DNA of 50,406 nt from NCBI GenBank assembly GCA_004552305.1, contig SFOX01000016.1, positions 1 to 50,406 of the forward strand, in the 5' to 3' direction. The notes below the pieces were generated by a model that was not told where the DNA came from, did no database searches, and saw nothing but the letters and a program-made list of their open reading frames with translations. The position numbers and the translations under genes are program-made. Shown here piece after piece: positions 30,893-38,033 of the stretch (the stretch's first letter is position 1; the number at the start of each line of letters is the position of its first letter). Source of the stretch: Subdoligranulum variabile (GTDB taxonomy: Bacteria > Bacillota > Clostridia > Oscillospirales > Ruminococcaceae).

Positions 30893-31828
30893 TTGGTACA
30901 GGTCGATTTGATCACCGGCTTTCTCGGTTCCGGCAAAACCACTTTTCTGCGGCACTGGGTGCAGTATCTGACAGCGCAGGGGCATAACGTCTGCATTCTG
31001 GAAAACGACTTCGGCGCGGTCAATGTGGATGTCCTGCTGCTGCAGGATGTCCTCGGCAGCCGCTGCAATATCGAGAGCATCTCCGGCGGGTGCGACTGCG
31101 ACACCCACCAGCGCCGTATGCGCACCAAGCTGATTTCCCTCGCCATGCAGGGGTATGACCGCGTGGTCGTGGAACCCAGCGGCATCTTTGATGTGGACGA
31201 ATTTTTCGACATCCTGCGGGATGACCCGCTTGACCGGTGGTACACCTTGGGCAATGTGTTTGCCGTGGTGGACGCCGCACTGCCGCCGCAGCTTTCACAG
31301 GCGGAGGAATACCTGCTTGCCAGCGAGGCTGCCAAGTCCGGCTGCCTTTTGGCAAGCCGTGTGCAGCTGCCGGGTGCCTTGGGGCGCGATGCGCTGCTTG
31401 CCCGGCTGAACACCGCGCTGGCAAACTGCCGCTGTGCCCGCCGCTTTGCGGCAAAGGACATCCTGTACAAGGACTGGGACACGCTGACCGACGCCGATTT
31501 CGCCGCGCTGGACCGCTGCGGCTGGCGGCAGGCGGACTATGTCAAGCTCCCCCTTGACGAACACAGCGCCTTCACCTCGCTGTATTTTCTGGAGCTGCCA
31601 TTGACCGAAGGCGCCCTGCGCACCGCCGTGCCGCAGCTGTTTGCCGACCCTGCCTGCGGGCATATCCTGCGCCTGAAGGGCTTTGTGCCGTCCGCCGACG
31701 GCTGGCTGGAGATCAACGCTACCCCCGCCGGTATGACCGCGCAGCGCGTGCCGCAGGGGCAGCAGGTGCTGATCGTCATCGGGCAGGGGCTGGACAAGGC
31801 AAAAATCGAAGCGCATTTGGCGCAGTAA
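30893..31828 (+). CDS. CobW/COG0523-type GTP-binding protein
   Basis: P-loop GTPase of the G3E family (CobW/YjiA/ZNG-like metal chaperones), 311 residues. GFLGSGKTT (9-17) is the P-loop, ENDFGAVNVD the switch region, and a C-terminal CobW domain follows. The usual metal-binding CxCC after the double glycine reads GGCDCD here, so the last cysteine is replaced by aspartate. Metal specificity cannot be assigned; no Zur-like site or metal transporter is adjacent. The start is TTG, seven bases after GGGGAGGGG. It shares a transcript direction with pcp, nine bases downstream. Confidence 0.8.
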   Translation: MVQVDLITGFLGSGKTTFLRHWVQYLTAQGHNVCILENDFGAVNVDVLLLQDVLGSRCNIESISGGCDCDTHQRRMRTKLISLAMQGYDRVVVEPSGIFDVDEFFDILRDDPLDRWYTLGNVFAVVDAALPPQLSQAEEYLLASEAAKSGCLLASRVQLPGALGRDALLARLNTALANCRCARRFAAKDILYKDWDTLTDADFAALDRCGWRQADYVKLPLDEHSAFTSLYFLELPLTEGALRTAVPQLFADPACGHILRLKGFVPSADGWLEINATPAGMTAQRVPQGQQVLIVIGQGLDKAKIEAHLAQ

Positions 31829-31837
31829 GGAGCCGCC

Positions 31838-32482
31838 ATGAAGGTACTTGTCACGGGGTTCGACCCCTTTGGCGGGGAGCGCGTGAACCCCGCCTACGAA
31901 GCCGTAAAGGCGCTGCCGGACACACTGGACGGTGCGCAAATTTATAAACGCGAGCTGCCCACCGCCTTTGCCCGCAGTGCCGCCGCGCTGGAAGGCTATC
32001 TGTGCGAGCTGCAGCCTGACATCGTGCTGTGCGTGGGGCAGGCGGGCGGCACCCCCGCCGTGCGGGTGGAGCGGGTCGCCATCAATCTGGCGGATGCCCG
32101 CATCCCCGACAATGACGGCGCCCAGCCGCTGGACAAGCCGCTGCGCGCGGACGGTGACGCCGCGTATTTTTCCACACTGCCGGTGCGTGCCATGGTGCAG
32201 GCGGTGCGCGCCGCCGGACTGCCCTGCAGCGTTTCCTACACAGCAGGCACCTATGTGTGCAATGCTGCACTGTACAATGCGCTGTATCTTGCCGCCAAGC
32301 GCTTTCCGGGACTGCGTGCGGGCTTTGTACACGTCCCGTACCTTCCCGCCCAAGTTGCCGACAAGGATGCCCTGACGCCCTGTATGCCGCTGCCCGCCAT
32401 TGTGCAGAGCCTGACCGCCGCCCTGCAGGCAGCCATCGCCGGGGTGGAAATCTCCGACCCCGCTGCCGGAACCCTGCAATAA
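31838..32482 (+). CDS. pcp: pyroglutamyl-peptidase I
   Basis: Cytosolic cysteine peptidase (family C15) that removes N-terminal pyroglutamate from peptides. 214 residues, normal length. The triad is visible as Glu79 (RVERVAINLADARIPDN), Cys141 (TAGTYVCNAALY) and His165 (GFVHVPYLP); the N-terminus VLVTGFDPFGGERVNP is diagnostic. AAGGAG precedes the ATG. It is probably co-transcribed with the CobW-like gene nine bases upstream. Confidence 0.95.
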   Translation: MKVLVTGFDPFGGERVNPAYEAVKALPDTLDGAQIYKRELPTAFARSAAALEGYLCELQPDIVLCVGQAGGTPAVRVERVAINLADARIPDNDGAQPLDKPLRADGDAAYFSTLPVRAMVQAVRAAGLPCSVSYTAGTYVCNAALYNALYLAAKRFPGLRAGFVHVPYLPAQVADKDALTPCMPLPAIVQSLTAALQAAIAGVEISDPAAGTLQ

Positions 32483-32483
32483 A

Positions 32484-32516
32484 CGAAAAATGCCGCTCTT
32501 TCGGGCGGCATTTTTG
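32484..32516. terminator. terminator between pcp and the MATE gene
   Basis: AAAAATGCCGC pairs with GCGGCATTTTT; A-rich on one side and T-rich on the other, so it can work in both directions. Confidence 0.85.
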
Positions 32517-32523
32517 ATTTTTA

Positions 32524-33897
32524 TTATTTGTATTGGGGTGCGCCGCCGCCCAGTACGGGGATGGGGCAGTGCAGGATGTACCACGCAAACAGTGCCGAAG
32601 AGATGCTCCACGTCAGGGGATAGGCCCAGAAAATGACGCCGATATCCCGGATAAAATGCAGCGTGACCGTCAGGTAGGCAATGCGCAGCGCGCACCAGAC
32701 CGCCAGCATGATCATCATCGGCACAAGGGGGCGTCCCAGCCCGCGCAGGATGCCCGCGCAGCAGTGGCTGAACGCCAGCAGGCAGTAGAACAGCGCCGCC
32801 GTGCGCGCCTGCCGCACGCCGAAGGCAATGACCTCCGCCTCGCTGCTGAACGCGCCCACCAGCTGCGGACACAGCAGGTAGATGCCCACGCCCACAGCCT
32901 CCGCCAGCAGGATGGAGCAAAGTATGCCGAAGCGCATCCCCTTGCGCACGCGGTCGGGCTTGCCTGCGCCGACGTTCTGGCTGACAAAGGTCGCCAGCGC
33001 CATCGAGAAGCAGGTCACCGGCAGAAAGGCAAAGCCCTCCACCTTGGCATACGCGCCGCAGCCCGCCATGGCGTTGGCGCCGAAGGAGTTGATGTTGGAC
33101 TGCACAATGACGTTTGCCAGCGAAATGACCGAGTTCTGCACGCCGGACGGCAGCCCCTGCTTGATAACTGCCTGCAGGGACGGCGCATCAAAGCGAACTT
33201 CCTTCCAGTGGACCGCCCACGGCTCCTGCGAGCGCATCAGCTTGGCGAACGCCAGCACGGCGCTGACCGACTGGCTGGCAATGGTCGCAAACGCCGCCGC
33301 GCCGACGCCCATCCGCATACCGCCGACCAAAATAATATCCAGCGCAATGTTGATGATAGACGCCGCGATCAGATACCGCATGGGGCTGCGGCTGTCGCCG
33401 ACCGACTGCAAAATGCTGGCGCCCACATTGTACATCACCACCGCAATGGAGCCGAAAAAGTAGGTGCGGAAATACGCCACCGAGTTGACTAAGACGTTTT
33501 CGGGCGTACCCATCCAACGCAGGATCTGCGGGGTCAGCAGCACGCCCACCACCGTCAGCACCGCGCCCGCCGCAAGCCCCAGCGCCACCGTGGTGTGGAT
33601 CGTGCTGCGCAGACGTTTCCAGTCCTTGGCACCGAAATACCGCGCCACCACAACGCCCGCGCCCAGCGACACGCCGTTGACAAAGCCTGTCAGCAGAAAA
33701 ATCAGGCTGCCGGAGGAGCCGACTGCCGCCAGCGCCTCGCCGCCCAGAAAATTGCCCACGATCAGCGAGTCGGCGGCATTGTACAGCTGCTGAAACAGGT
33801 TGCTGATGAAGATCGGCAGGGCAAACAGCAGCATCCCCTTGGACACGCTGCCTTCGGTCAGATTTGTAGTACGCTGCATCGACATTTGTTTTGCCAA
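32524..33897 (-). CDS. MATE family efflux transporter
   Basis: Twelve-helix multidrug/toxin extrusion family exporter, 457 residues, cytoplasmic membrane, driven by a Na+ or H+ gradient. The N-terminal sequence LTEGSVSKGMLLFALPIFISNLFQQLYNAADSLIVGNFLG and the internal repeat VISLANVIVQSNINSFGA... are typical of the DinF/NorM-like clostridial clade. The start is uncertain: the frame opens with TTG beside AAGGAAAAGGAG, and an ATG lies 12 bases further in. Substrate unknown. It is divergent from the AraC-type regulator, which makes it one candidate target of that regulator. Confidence 0.9.
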   Translation of the reverse strand: MAKQMSMQRTTNLTEGSVSKGMLLFALPIFISNLFQQLYNAADSLIVGNFLGGEALAAVGSSGSLIFLLTGFVNGVSLGAGVVVARYFGAKDWKRLRSTIHTTVALGLAAGAVLTVVGVLLTPQILRWMGTPENVLVNSVAYFRTYFFGSIAVVMYNVGASILQSVGDSRSPMRYLIAASIINIALDIILVGGMRMGVGAAAFATIASQSVSAVLAFAKLMRSQEPWAVHWKEVRFDAPSLQAVIKQGLPSGVQNSVISLANVIVQSNINSFGANAMAGCGAYAKVEGFAFLPVTCFSMALATFVSQNVGAGKPDRVRKGMRFGILCSILLAEAVGVGIYLLCPQLVGAFSSEAEVIAFGVRQARTAALFYCLLAFSHCCAGILRGLGRPLVPMMIMLAVWCALRIAYLTVTLHFIRDIGVIFWAYPLTWSISSALFAWYILHCPIPVLGGGAPQYK

Positions 33898-34015
33898 ACG
33901 CTCCTTTTCCTTTTGCTATTTTCACCAAACCGTGAAATTTAATTATAGCACTATATAACAAAATAAGCAAGCAAAAAGGGCAGGGGACACCGCAAAGCCC
34001 TATATAAAAAAAGAA

Positions 34016-34044
34016 TTGAAATACAGCAAAAAATGTGCTATTCT
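34016..34044 (+). promoter_or_regulatory. promoter of the AraC-type regulator gene
   Basis: TTGAAA (34016-34021), 17 bases, TATTCT (34039-34044). Confidence 0.65.
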
Positions 34045-34101
34045 AAAGTATATGACAAGATTCACGCCTGCCTTGGCTGTAAGCGAAAAATGAGGTGCCG
34101 T

Positions 34102-34965
34102 ATGGTTTCGGAATACACTTATTCGCCCCATGTCGATTTTTTTATCGACCGCGTTGACCGCGACAACGGGTATGAGATGCCCAGCTTCCACATCCACCAC
34201 AAGTACGAAATTTACTATGAGATCGAGGGGACCCGCCGTTATTTTATCGAGGATGCCGCCTACATTGTCAATGCGGGCAGTATCGTTCTGATCGGCGAGA
34301 ACCAGATCCACAAGACCGCCTCGGTGGCGGACACCCCGTCGAGCTGTATCGTGATGAATTTCAGTGGGGAATATCTGGACAGTCTGGCGGATATCTTCCC
34401 GGATGTGGACTTTTTCTCCTTTTTAAACGAGGAGCATAACCACCTGCTGTGCAACCTGTCGGTCAAGCAGCAGAACCAGATCCAGGGCGTGCTGCAGCAG
34501 CTGATTCTGCTGCGGGAGGAAGTCACCCCCGAAAGCGACGCTATGCGCAAGATGATGCTGGCGACCCTGCTGCTGACGCTGAAATCCCTGTGCCGCATCC
34601 AGCAGGAGCAGGGCGGCGAGAACGGGCGCGTCAGCAACCAGATCGTGGATCAGATCCAAGGCTACATTGCCGAGCATTACGCCGAGAAGCTGACCCTGAC
34701 CGGCATTGCCAGCCAGTTCTACATCAGCCCCTACTATCTCAGCCGCCTGTTCAAGCGGGCCATCAACCTGAGCCTGATCGAGTACATCAACGGCGTGCGC
34801 ATCAAGGCGGCGCAGAATTTGATTGAAAAATCCAACGAGAGTGTTTCTGAAGTTGCCGAAAAAACCGGCTTTATGACAACCGCGCATTTCCGCCGGGTGT
34901 TCAAGGATGCCACCGGGCTTTCGCCCCAGCAGTACCGGCAGTATTATAAGCGCGTGAATAAGTAA
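34102..34965 (+). CDS. AraC family transcriptional regulator
   Basis: 287 residues: an N-terminal cupin-like sensor domain (about 10-150, FHIHHKYEIYYEIEG with metal- or sugar-site histidines) and a C-terminal pair of helix-turn-helices (about 188-285: LTLTGIASQFYISPYYLSRLFKRAI, and SVSEVAEKTGFMTTAHFRRVFKDATGLSPQQYR). This architecture is typical of carbohydrate-utilisation activators. The frame is open further upstream, but GAGG six bases before this ATG supports the start. The C-terminal tail of a sugar ABC permease lies just downstream on the other strand, so the regulator may be an orphan of a deleted sugar locus. Confidence 0.9.
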   Translation: MVSEYTYSPHVDFFIDRVDRDNGYEMPSFHIHHKYEIYYEIEGTRRYFIEDAAYIVNAGSIVLIGENQIHKTASVADTPSSCIVMNFSGEYLDSLADIFPDVDFFSFLNEEHNHLLCNLSVKQQNQIQGVLQQLILLREEVTPESDAMRKMMLATLLLTLKSLCRIQQEQGGENGRVSNQIVDQIQGYIAEHYAEKLTLTGIASQFYISPYYLSRLFKRAINLSLIEYINGVRIKAAQNLIEKSNESVSEVAEKTGFMTTAHFRRVFKDATGLSPQQYRQYYKRVNK

Positions 34966-34977
34966 GTTTTCTCTTTT

Positions 34978-35007
34978 GCCTTCGCCCGTTGCGGGCGGGG
35001 GCTTTCT
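34978..35007 (+). terminator. terminator of the AraC-type regulator gene
   Basis: GCCTTCGCCCG pairs with CGGGCGGGGGC (two G-U pairs), followed by TTTCTATTT. Confidence 0.7.
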
Positions 35008-35059
35008 ATTTATGTAAACTCCCGTGCGATAGGGCAGGGGAGAGGGTTTTCATAAGAAA

Positions 35060-35097
35060 GGCTGCCCCGCACCGCGGTTTTGTGGTGCGGGGCAGCC
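35060..35097 (-). terminator. terminator of the lost ABC transporter operon
   Basis: GGCTGCCCCGCACC and its complement enclose a short loop. A T-rich run (TTTCTTAT) follows only on the minus strand, so it belongs to the leftward permease remnant whose stop codon lies about 29 bases upstream of it. Confidence 0.65.
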
Positions 35098-35125
35098 GTG
35101 TTGGCGGGGGTTCGGGCAATACCGC

Positions 35126-35188
35126 TTAGCCCTTAACGGCACCGGCGGAAATACCGTCGATGAAGGCATTCTGTGCGCGGGACTTCCG
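35126..35188 (-). pseudogene. C-terminal remnant of a carbohydrate ABC transporter permease
   Basis: The last 19 codons read KSRAQNAFIDGISAGAVKG followed by TAA. This is the signature C-terminus of MalG-type sugar ABC permeases, which typically end in 'GLTAGAVKG'. Going upstream the frame loses similarity after about 20 codons and meets a stop within 28 codons of the end. No start codon, no ribosome binding site and no other transporter gene is present, so this is the scar of a deletion. A terminator remains in place behind it. Confidence 0.7.
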
Positions 35189-35189
35189 C

Positions 35190-35540
35190 CGCGGTGTAAG
35201 CCTTTCGCTTGCCTATATGATAGCAAAATATGACGGTAAAAAATAGCCGATTTCGTTTCTTCTTACGGATAACGCGCATTCCTTGCTTTTGCGCTTGTAA
35301 CTATTTTGTCATCGCCGTGAATTTGACTGAACTAAGGCATATAAATTTGTGCAGCTTGCGCAATGTCGCTTTCCGTTTCACTGCACAGCGGGCAACCGTC
35401 ATTTTTTGCGGACAGCTTTCTTCTGCTTTGTTTTCCCAATTTTTACGTTATTACGCATAATATTTATATCCGGTGCAAAAATCGCGCCTTTATTGCAAAA
35501 TTTGCGTGCAAGATATGTTCTTACGCAGGTTTTTGTGCGC
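35190..35540. other. AT-rich non-coding stretch
   Basis: About 350 bases, much lower in GC than the surrounding genes, with no convincing gene on either strand. It contains several scattered TTTGCG/TTGCG(C) and GTGCAAAA words. It lies between the permease scar and the tdk terminator and may be foreign or decayed DNA at the deletion junction. Confidence 0.5.
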
Positions 35541-35582
35541 AAAAAATGCCGCATCGGTGCAAATTCGCACTCAATGCGGCAT
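35541..35582 (-). terminator. terminator of the rex-tdk operon
   Basis: On the minus strand ATGCCGCAT and ATGCGGCAT pair around an inner GTGC/GCAC helix and are followed by TTTTTTG. Confidence 0.8.
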
Positions 35583-35596
35583 ATCTTGCGCTGTCC

Positions 35597-36208
35597 TTAC
35601 TCGGCTTTGGGGTGCCGTGCCAGAAATGCGCGGTACTCGCGGTACCAGCATTGGGGGCAAAGGCTTTGGTACTGCACGTCGTCCACCGTGTCGATGGCGA
35701 CCTGCGCGCCCTCAAACACAAACTCGCCGTTGACCTTGCGCCCGTTGCAGATCGCCTTGCGTCCGCAGGCACAGATGGTTTTCAGCTCCTCGATCGTGTG
35801 GGCCAGCTCCAACAGGCGGGTCGAGCCGGGGAACCCCCGCATCATAAAATCCGCCCGCAGCCCGTAGCAGATGACCGGGATGCTCAAGTCCACCGTCACG
35901 CGGAACAGCTGCTCCGCCTGTTCGGGGGTAAAAAACTGGCTTTCATCGCACAGGATGCAGGCGGGTGTGCCGTGTTCGGCGGCATCGGTGCGCACCAGCT
36001 CGACAACATCCATCTCCGGGGTGACAAGCACATCCACTTTACAGCTTATGCCCAGCCGCGACACAATGCAGTCCTGCCCTTTGGTGTCCACCGAAGGCTT
36101 TAAGATCAGCACCCGCATACCGCGCTCTTTATAGTTGTAGGCAACCTGCATCAGGGCTGTGGTCTTGCCGCTGTTCATAGCGCCGTAGCGGAAATACAAT
36201 TTTGCCAT
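35597..36208 (-). CDS. tdk: thymidine kinase
   Basis: Type II thymidine kinase of the salvage pathway, 203 residues, cytosolic tetramer. GAMNSGKTT (9-17) is the P-loop, CDESQFF holds the catalytic Glu, and ICACGRKAIC plus CPQCWYREY supply the zinc-binding cysteines of the lasso domain. AAAGGAG lies eight bases before the ATG. It follows rex by 14 bases and should be on the same transcript, so expression may respond to redox state. Confidence 0.95.
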   Translation of the reverse strand: MAKLYFRYGAMNSGKTTALMQVAYNYKERGMRVLILKPSVDTKGQDCIVSRLGISCKVDVLVTPEMDVVELVRTDAAEHGTPACILCDESQFFTPEQAEQLFRVTVDLSIPVICYGLRADFMMRGFPGSTRLLELAHTIEELKTICACGRKAICNGRKVNGEFVFEGAQVAIDTVDDVQYQSLCPQCWYREYRAFLARHPKAE

Positions 36209-36222
36209 CAGGCACGCTCCTT

Positions 36223-36867
36223 TTATTCCTCGGTCGGGTTGCGCAGGCGGTAGCCAAGGCTCATCAGGCTGTCGCCCAGATGGACATTTTCCACCGTGAC
36301 CTGCGGATATTCCACGGACAGATCATAGTGGCTGAAGTTCCAAAAGCCCTGAATGCCCAGGCGCACCAGCTCGCCCGAAAGATCTACCGCGCTCTGGCGG
36401 GGGACACACAACACTGCCACAATGGGGTGATGTTCATTGCAAAAACTTTCCAGCTCCTGCAGCGGGTAGATGGGAACGCCGCACATCTCCTTGCCGACCA
36501 GCTCCGGGTTGATGTCAAACACGCCCAGCAGCGTGTAGCCGTTGGTATCCCGGCTGATAAAGCTGGACACTGCCGAGCCCAAATGACCCGCGCCGATCAA
36601 AATGGTGGGCAGACGCTCGCCGTCGCCGAAGAGCAGCTTGCCGATCTCGGCGCGCAGCACGTCCACCTTATAGCCGATGCCCTGCTGACCAAAGCCGCCG
36701 AAACAGTTGAAATCCTGCCGCACCTGACTGGCGGTGGTACCCATCATATGTGCCAATTCGCTGGAGGAAATTTTTTCTTTTCCGTCCACCGAAAGGTTAG
36801 TCAGATGGCGGTAGTATTTCGGCAGGCGCTTGATCACCGGCAGCGAAACCTTGTTTTGTATAGCCAT
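36223..36867 (-). CDS. rex: redox-sensing transcriptional repressor Rex
   Basis: Represses fermentation and respiratory genes at low NADH/NAD ratio. 214 residues. A winged helix at the N-terminus (about 10-80: RLPKYYRHLTNL... ISSSELAHMMGTTASQVRQDFNCFGGFGQQGIGY, the Rex DNA-recognition segment) precedes a Rossmann NAD(H)-binding domain starting at LIGAGHLGSA. A longer frame runs upstream through the leader; the ATG used has AAGAGG seven bases before it. The Rnf operon in this window is a plausible target by function, but I found no clear Rex palindrome at its promoter. Confidence 0.95.
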   Translation of the reverse strand: MAIQNKVSLPVIKRLPKYYRHLTNLSVDGKEKISSSELAHMMGTTASQVRQDFNCFGGFGQQGIGYKVDVLRAEIGKLLFGDGERLPTILIGAGHLGSAVSSFISRDTNGYTLLGVFDINPELVGKEMCGVPIYPLQELESFCNEHHPIVAVLCVPRQSAVDLSGELVRLGIQGFWNFSHYDLSVEYPQVTVENVHLGDSLMSLGYRLRNPTEE

Positions 36868-36979
36868 AATAATACCTCTTTGCGGCTGCCTATCAGCCGC
36901 GCCTATACCAAGACATACCGCGCCCCTTGCGCTATGCGGCGCGGCGTTCGCAGTAAGCCCCACAATATATTCTGTGCTT
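36868..36979 (-). promoter_or_regulatory. GC-rich structured leader of rex
   Basis: A roughly 110-base untranslated leader with a GCGGCTG/CAGCCGC hairpin ending close to the ribosome binding site and further GCCGCGCC-rich pairing upstream. No riboswitch class is recognised. Confidence 0.35.
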
Positions 36980-37008
36980 ATTATAAAATGATTCTCCGTG
37001 TTTGTCAA
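36980..37008 (-). promoter_or_regulatory. promoter of the rex-tdk operon
   Basis: Minus-strand TTGACA (37003-37008), 17 bases, TATAAT (36980-36985): full consensus. Confidence 0.8.
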
Positions 37009-37122
37009 TTTTTTATCTAAGTTTTTCTGATTTTTGTAAATTTTCCCCAAGGAACAGCGCGCATAGCCGGACGGTTTTTTGCCATACTACGGGGTGACCG
37101 CCAACCACAAGGAGGAATTTTT

Positions 37123-37851
37123 ATGCAGCCCAACGCCAAAAAAAGCAGCAAAAAGCCCGCGCACAACCCCACCGAAACCGCCGCCCTCAAACGGCTGGAG
37201 CATGACCTTATCACCGAGGACGGCATCGTACCCGCCACCAAGGGGCGGCACGCCATCCACTGCCTGACCGTCATCGGCACCATCGAGGGACATTGTCTTG
37301 CCTCCGAGACGCAGAAAACCACCAAGTACGAACACGTCATCCCGCAGCTGGTCGATATCGAGGAGGATCCCGAAATTGAGGGGCTGCTGGTCATCCTGAA
37401 CACCGTCGGCGGCGATGTCGAAGCAGGGCTTGCCTTGGCAGAGCTGATTGCAAGCTCCGGCAAGCCCAGCGCCACGCTGGTTTTGGGCGGGGGACATTCC
37501 ATCGGCATCCCGCTGGCGGTCGCGGCGCGGCGCAGCTTTATTGTACCCACCGCTACCATGACCGTACACCCGGTGCGGCATTCGGGTATGGTGCTGGGCG
37601 TTCCCCAGACGCTGCGCTATTTTGAGCAGATGCAGGAGCGCATCGCCGGATTTGTGGCGGGGCATTCCGGCATAAGCGCCAAGCGCTTTACCGAATTGAT
37701 GCACAACACCGGGGAGCTGGTTATGGATATGGGTACCGTTCTGGACGGACCCGCCGCCGTCAAGGAGGGGTTGATCGACGAATTGGGCGGTCTTGCCGAT
37801 GCGCTGCGTTTTTTGTACCGCGAGATCGAGCAGGGGAGAGGGGAGAAATAA
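37123..37851 (+). CDS. tepA: ClpP-like serine protease (TepA family)
   Basis: A ClpP-fold protease of the translocation-enhancing protein TepA group, 242 residues, cytosolic. Ser126 in LGGGHSIGIP and His149 in TMTVHPVRHSG form the nucleophile and base, with the aspartate probably in TVLDGPA. The oxyanion glycines are in NTVGGDVEAG. The first 40 residues are a basic, low-complexity extension. TepA in Bacillus aids pre-protein or signal-peptide handling. An AAGGAGG seven to eight bases upstream makes the start secure. No ClpX/ClpC partner is nearby. Monocistronic, divergent from rex. Confidence 0.87.
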   Translation: MQPNAKKSSKKPAHNPTETAALKRLEHDLITEDGIVPATKGRHAIHCLTVIGTIEGHCLASETQKTTKYEHVIPQLVDIEEDPEIEGLLVILNTVGGDVEAGLALAELIASSGKPSATLVLGGGHSIGIPLAVAARRSFIVPTATMTVHPVRHSGMVLGVPQTLRYFEQMQERIAGFVAGHSGISAKRFTELMHNTGELVMDMGTVLDGPAAVKEGLIDELGGLADALRFLYREIEQGRGEK

Positions 37852-37866
37852 CCCCTCTCTTTCCTT

Positions 37867-37898
37867 TAAAATGTGCCAGCAACGCTGGCACATTTTAT
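37867..37898 (+). terminator. terminator of the TepA-family gene
   Basis: TAAAATGTGCCAGC, loop AAC, GCTGGCACATTTTA, followed by TCTTAA. Confidence 0.85.
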
Positions 37899-37934
37899 CT
37901 TAACTCTCCACGCCAAACTCTCTCGTGCGCCCTC

Positions 37935-37963
37935 TTTACATCCCCCCGCATCCGTGATAAAAT
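37935..37963 (+). promoter_or_regulatory. promoter of ftsK and downstream genes
   Basis: TTTACA (37935-37940), 17 bases, TAAAAT (37958-37963), about 70 bases before the ftsK ATG. Confidence 0.55.
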
Positions 37964-38033
37964 AATTAGGAATATCGCATAAAGCCCTTTGGCTTTATTT
38001 TCCGTGTTTCTTATAGAGGGGTATCACAACACT

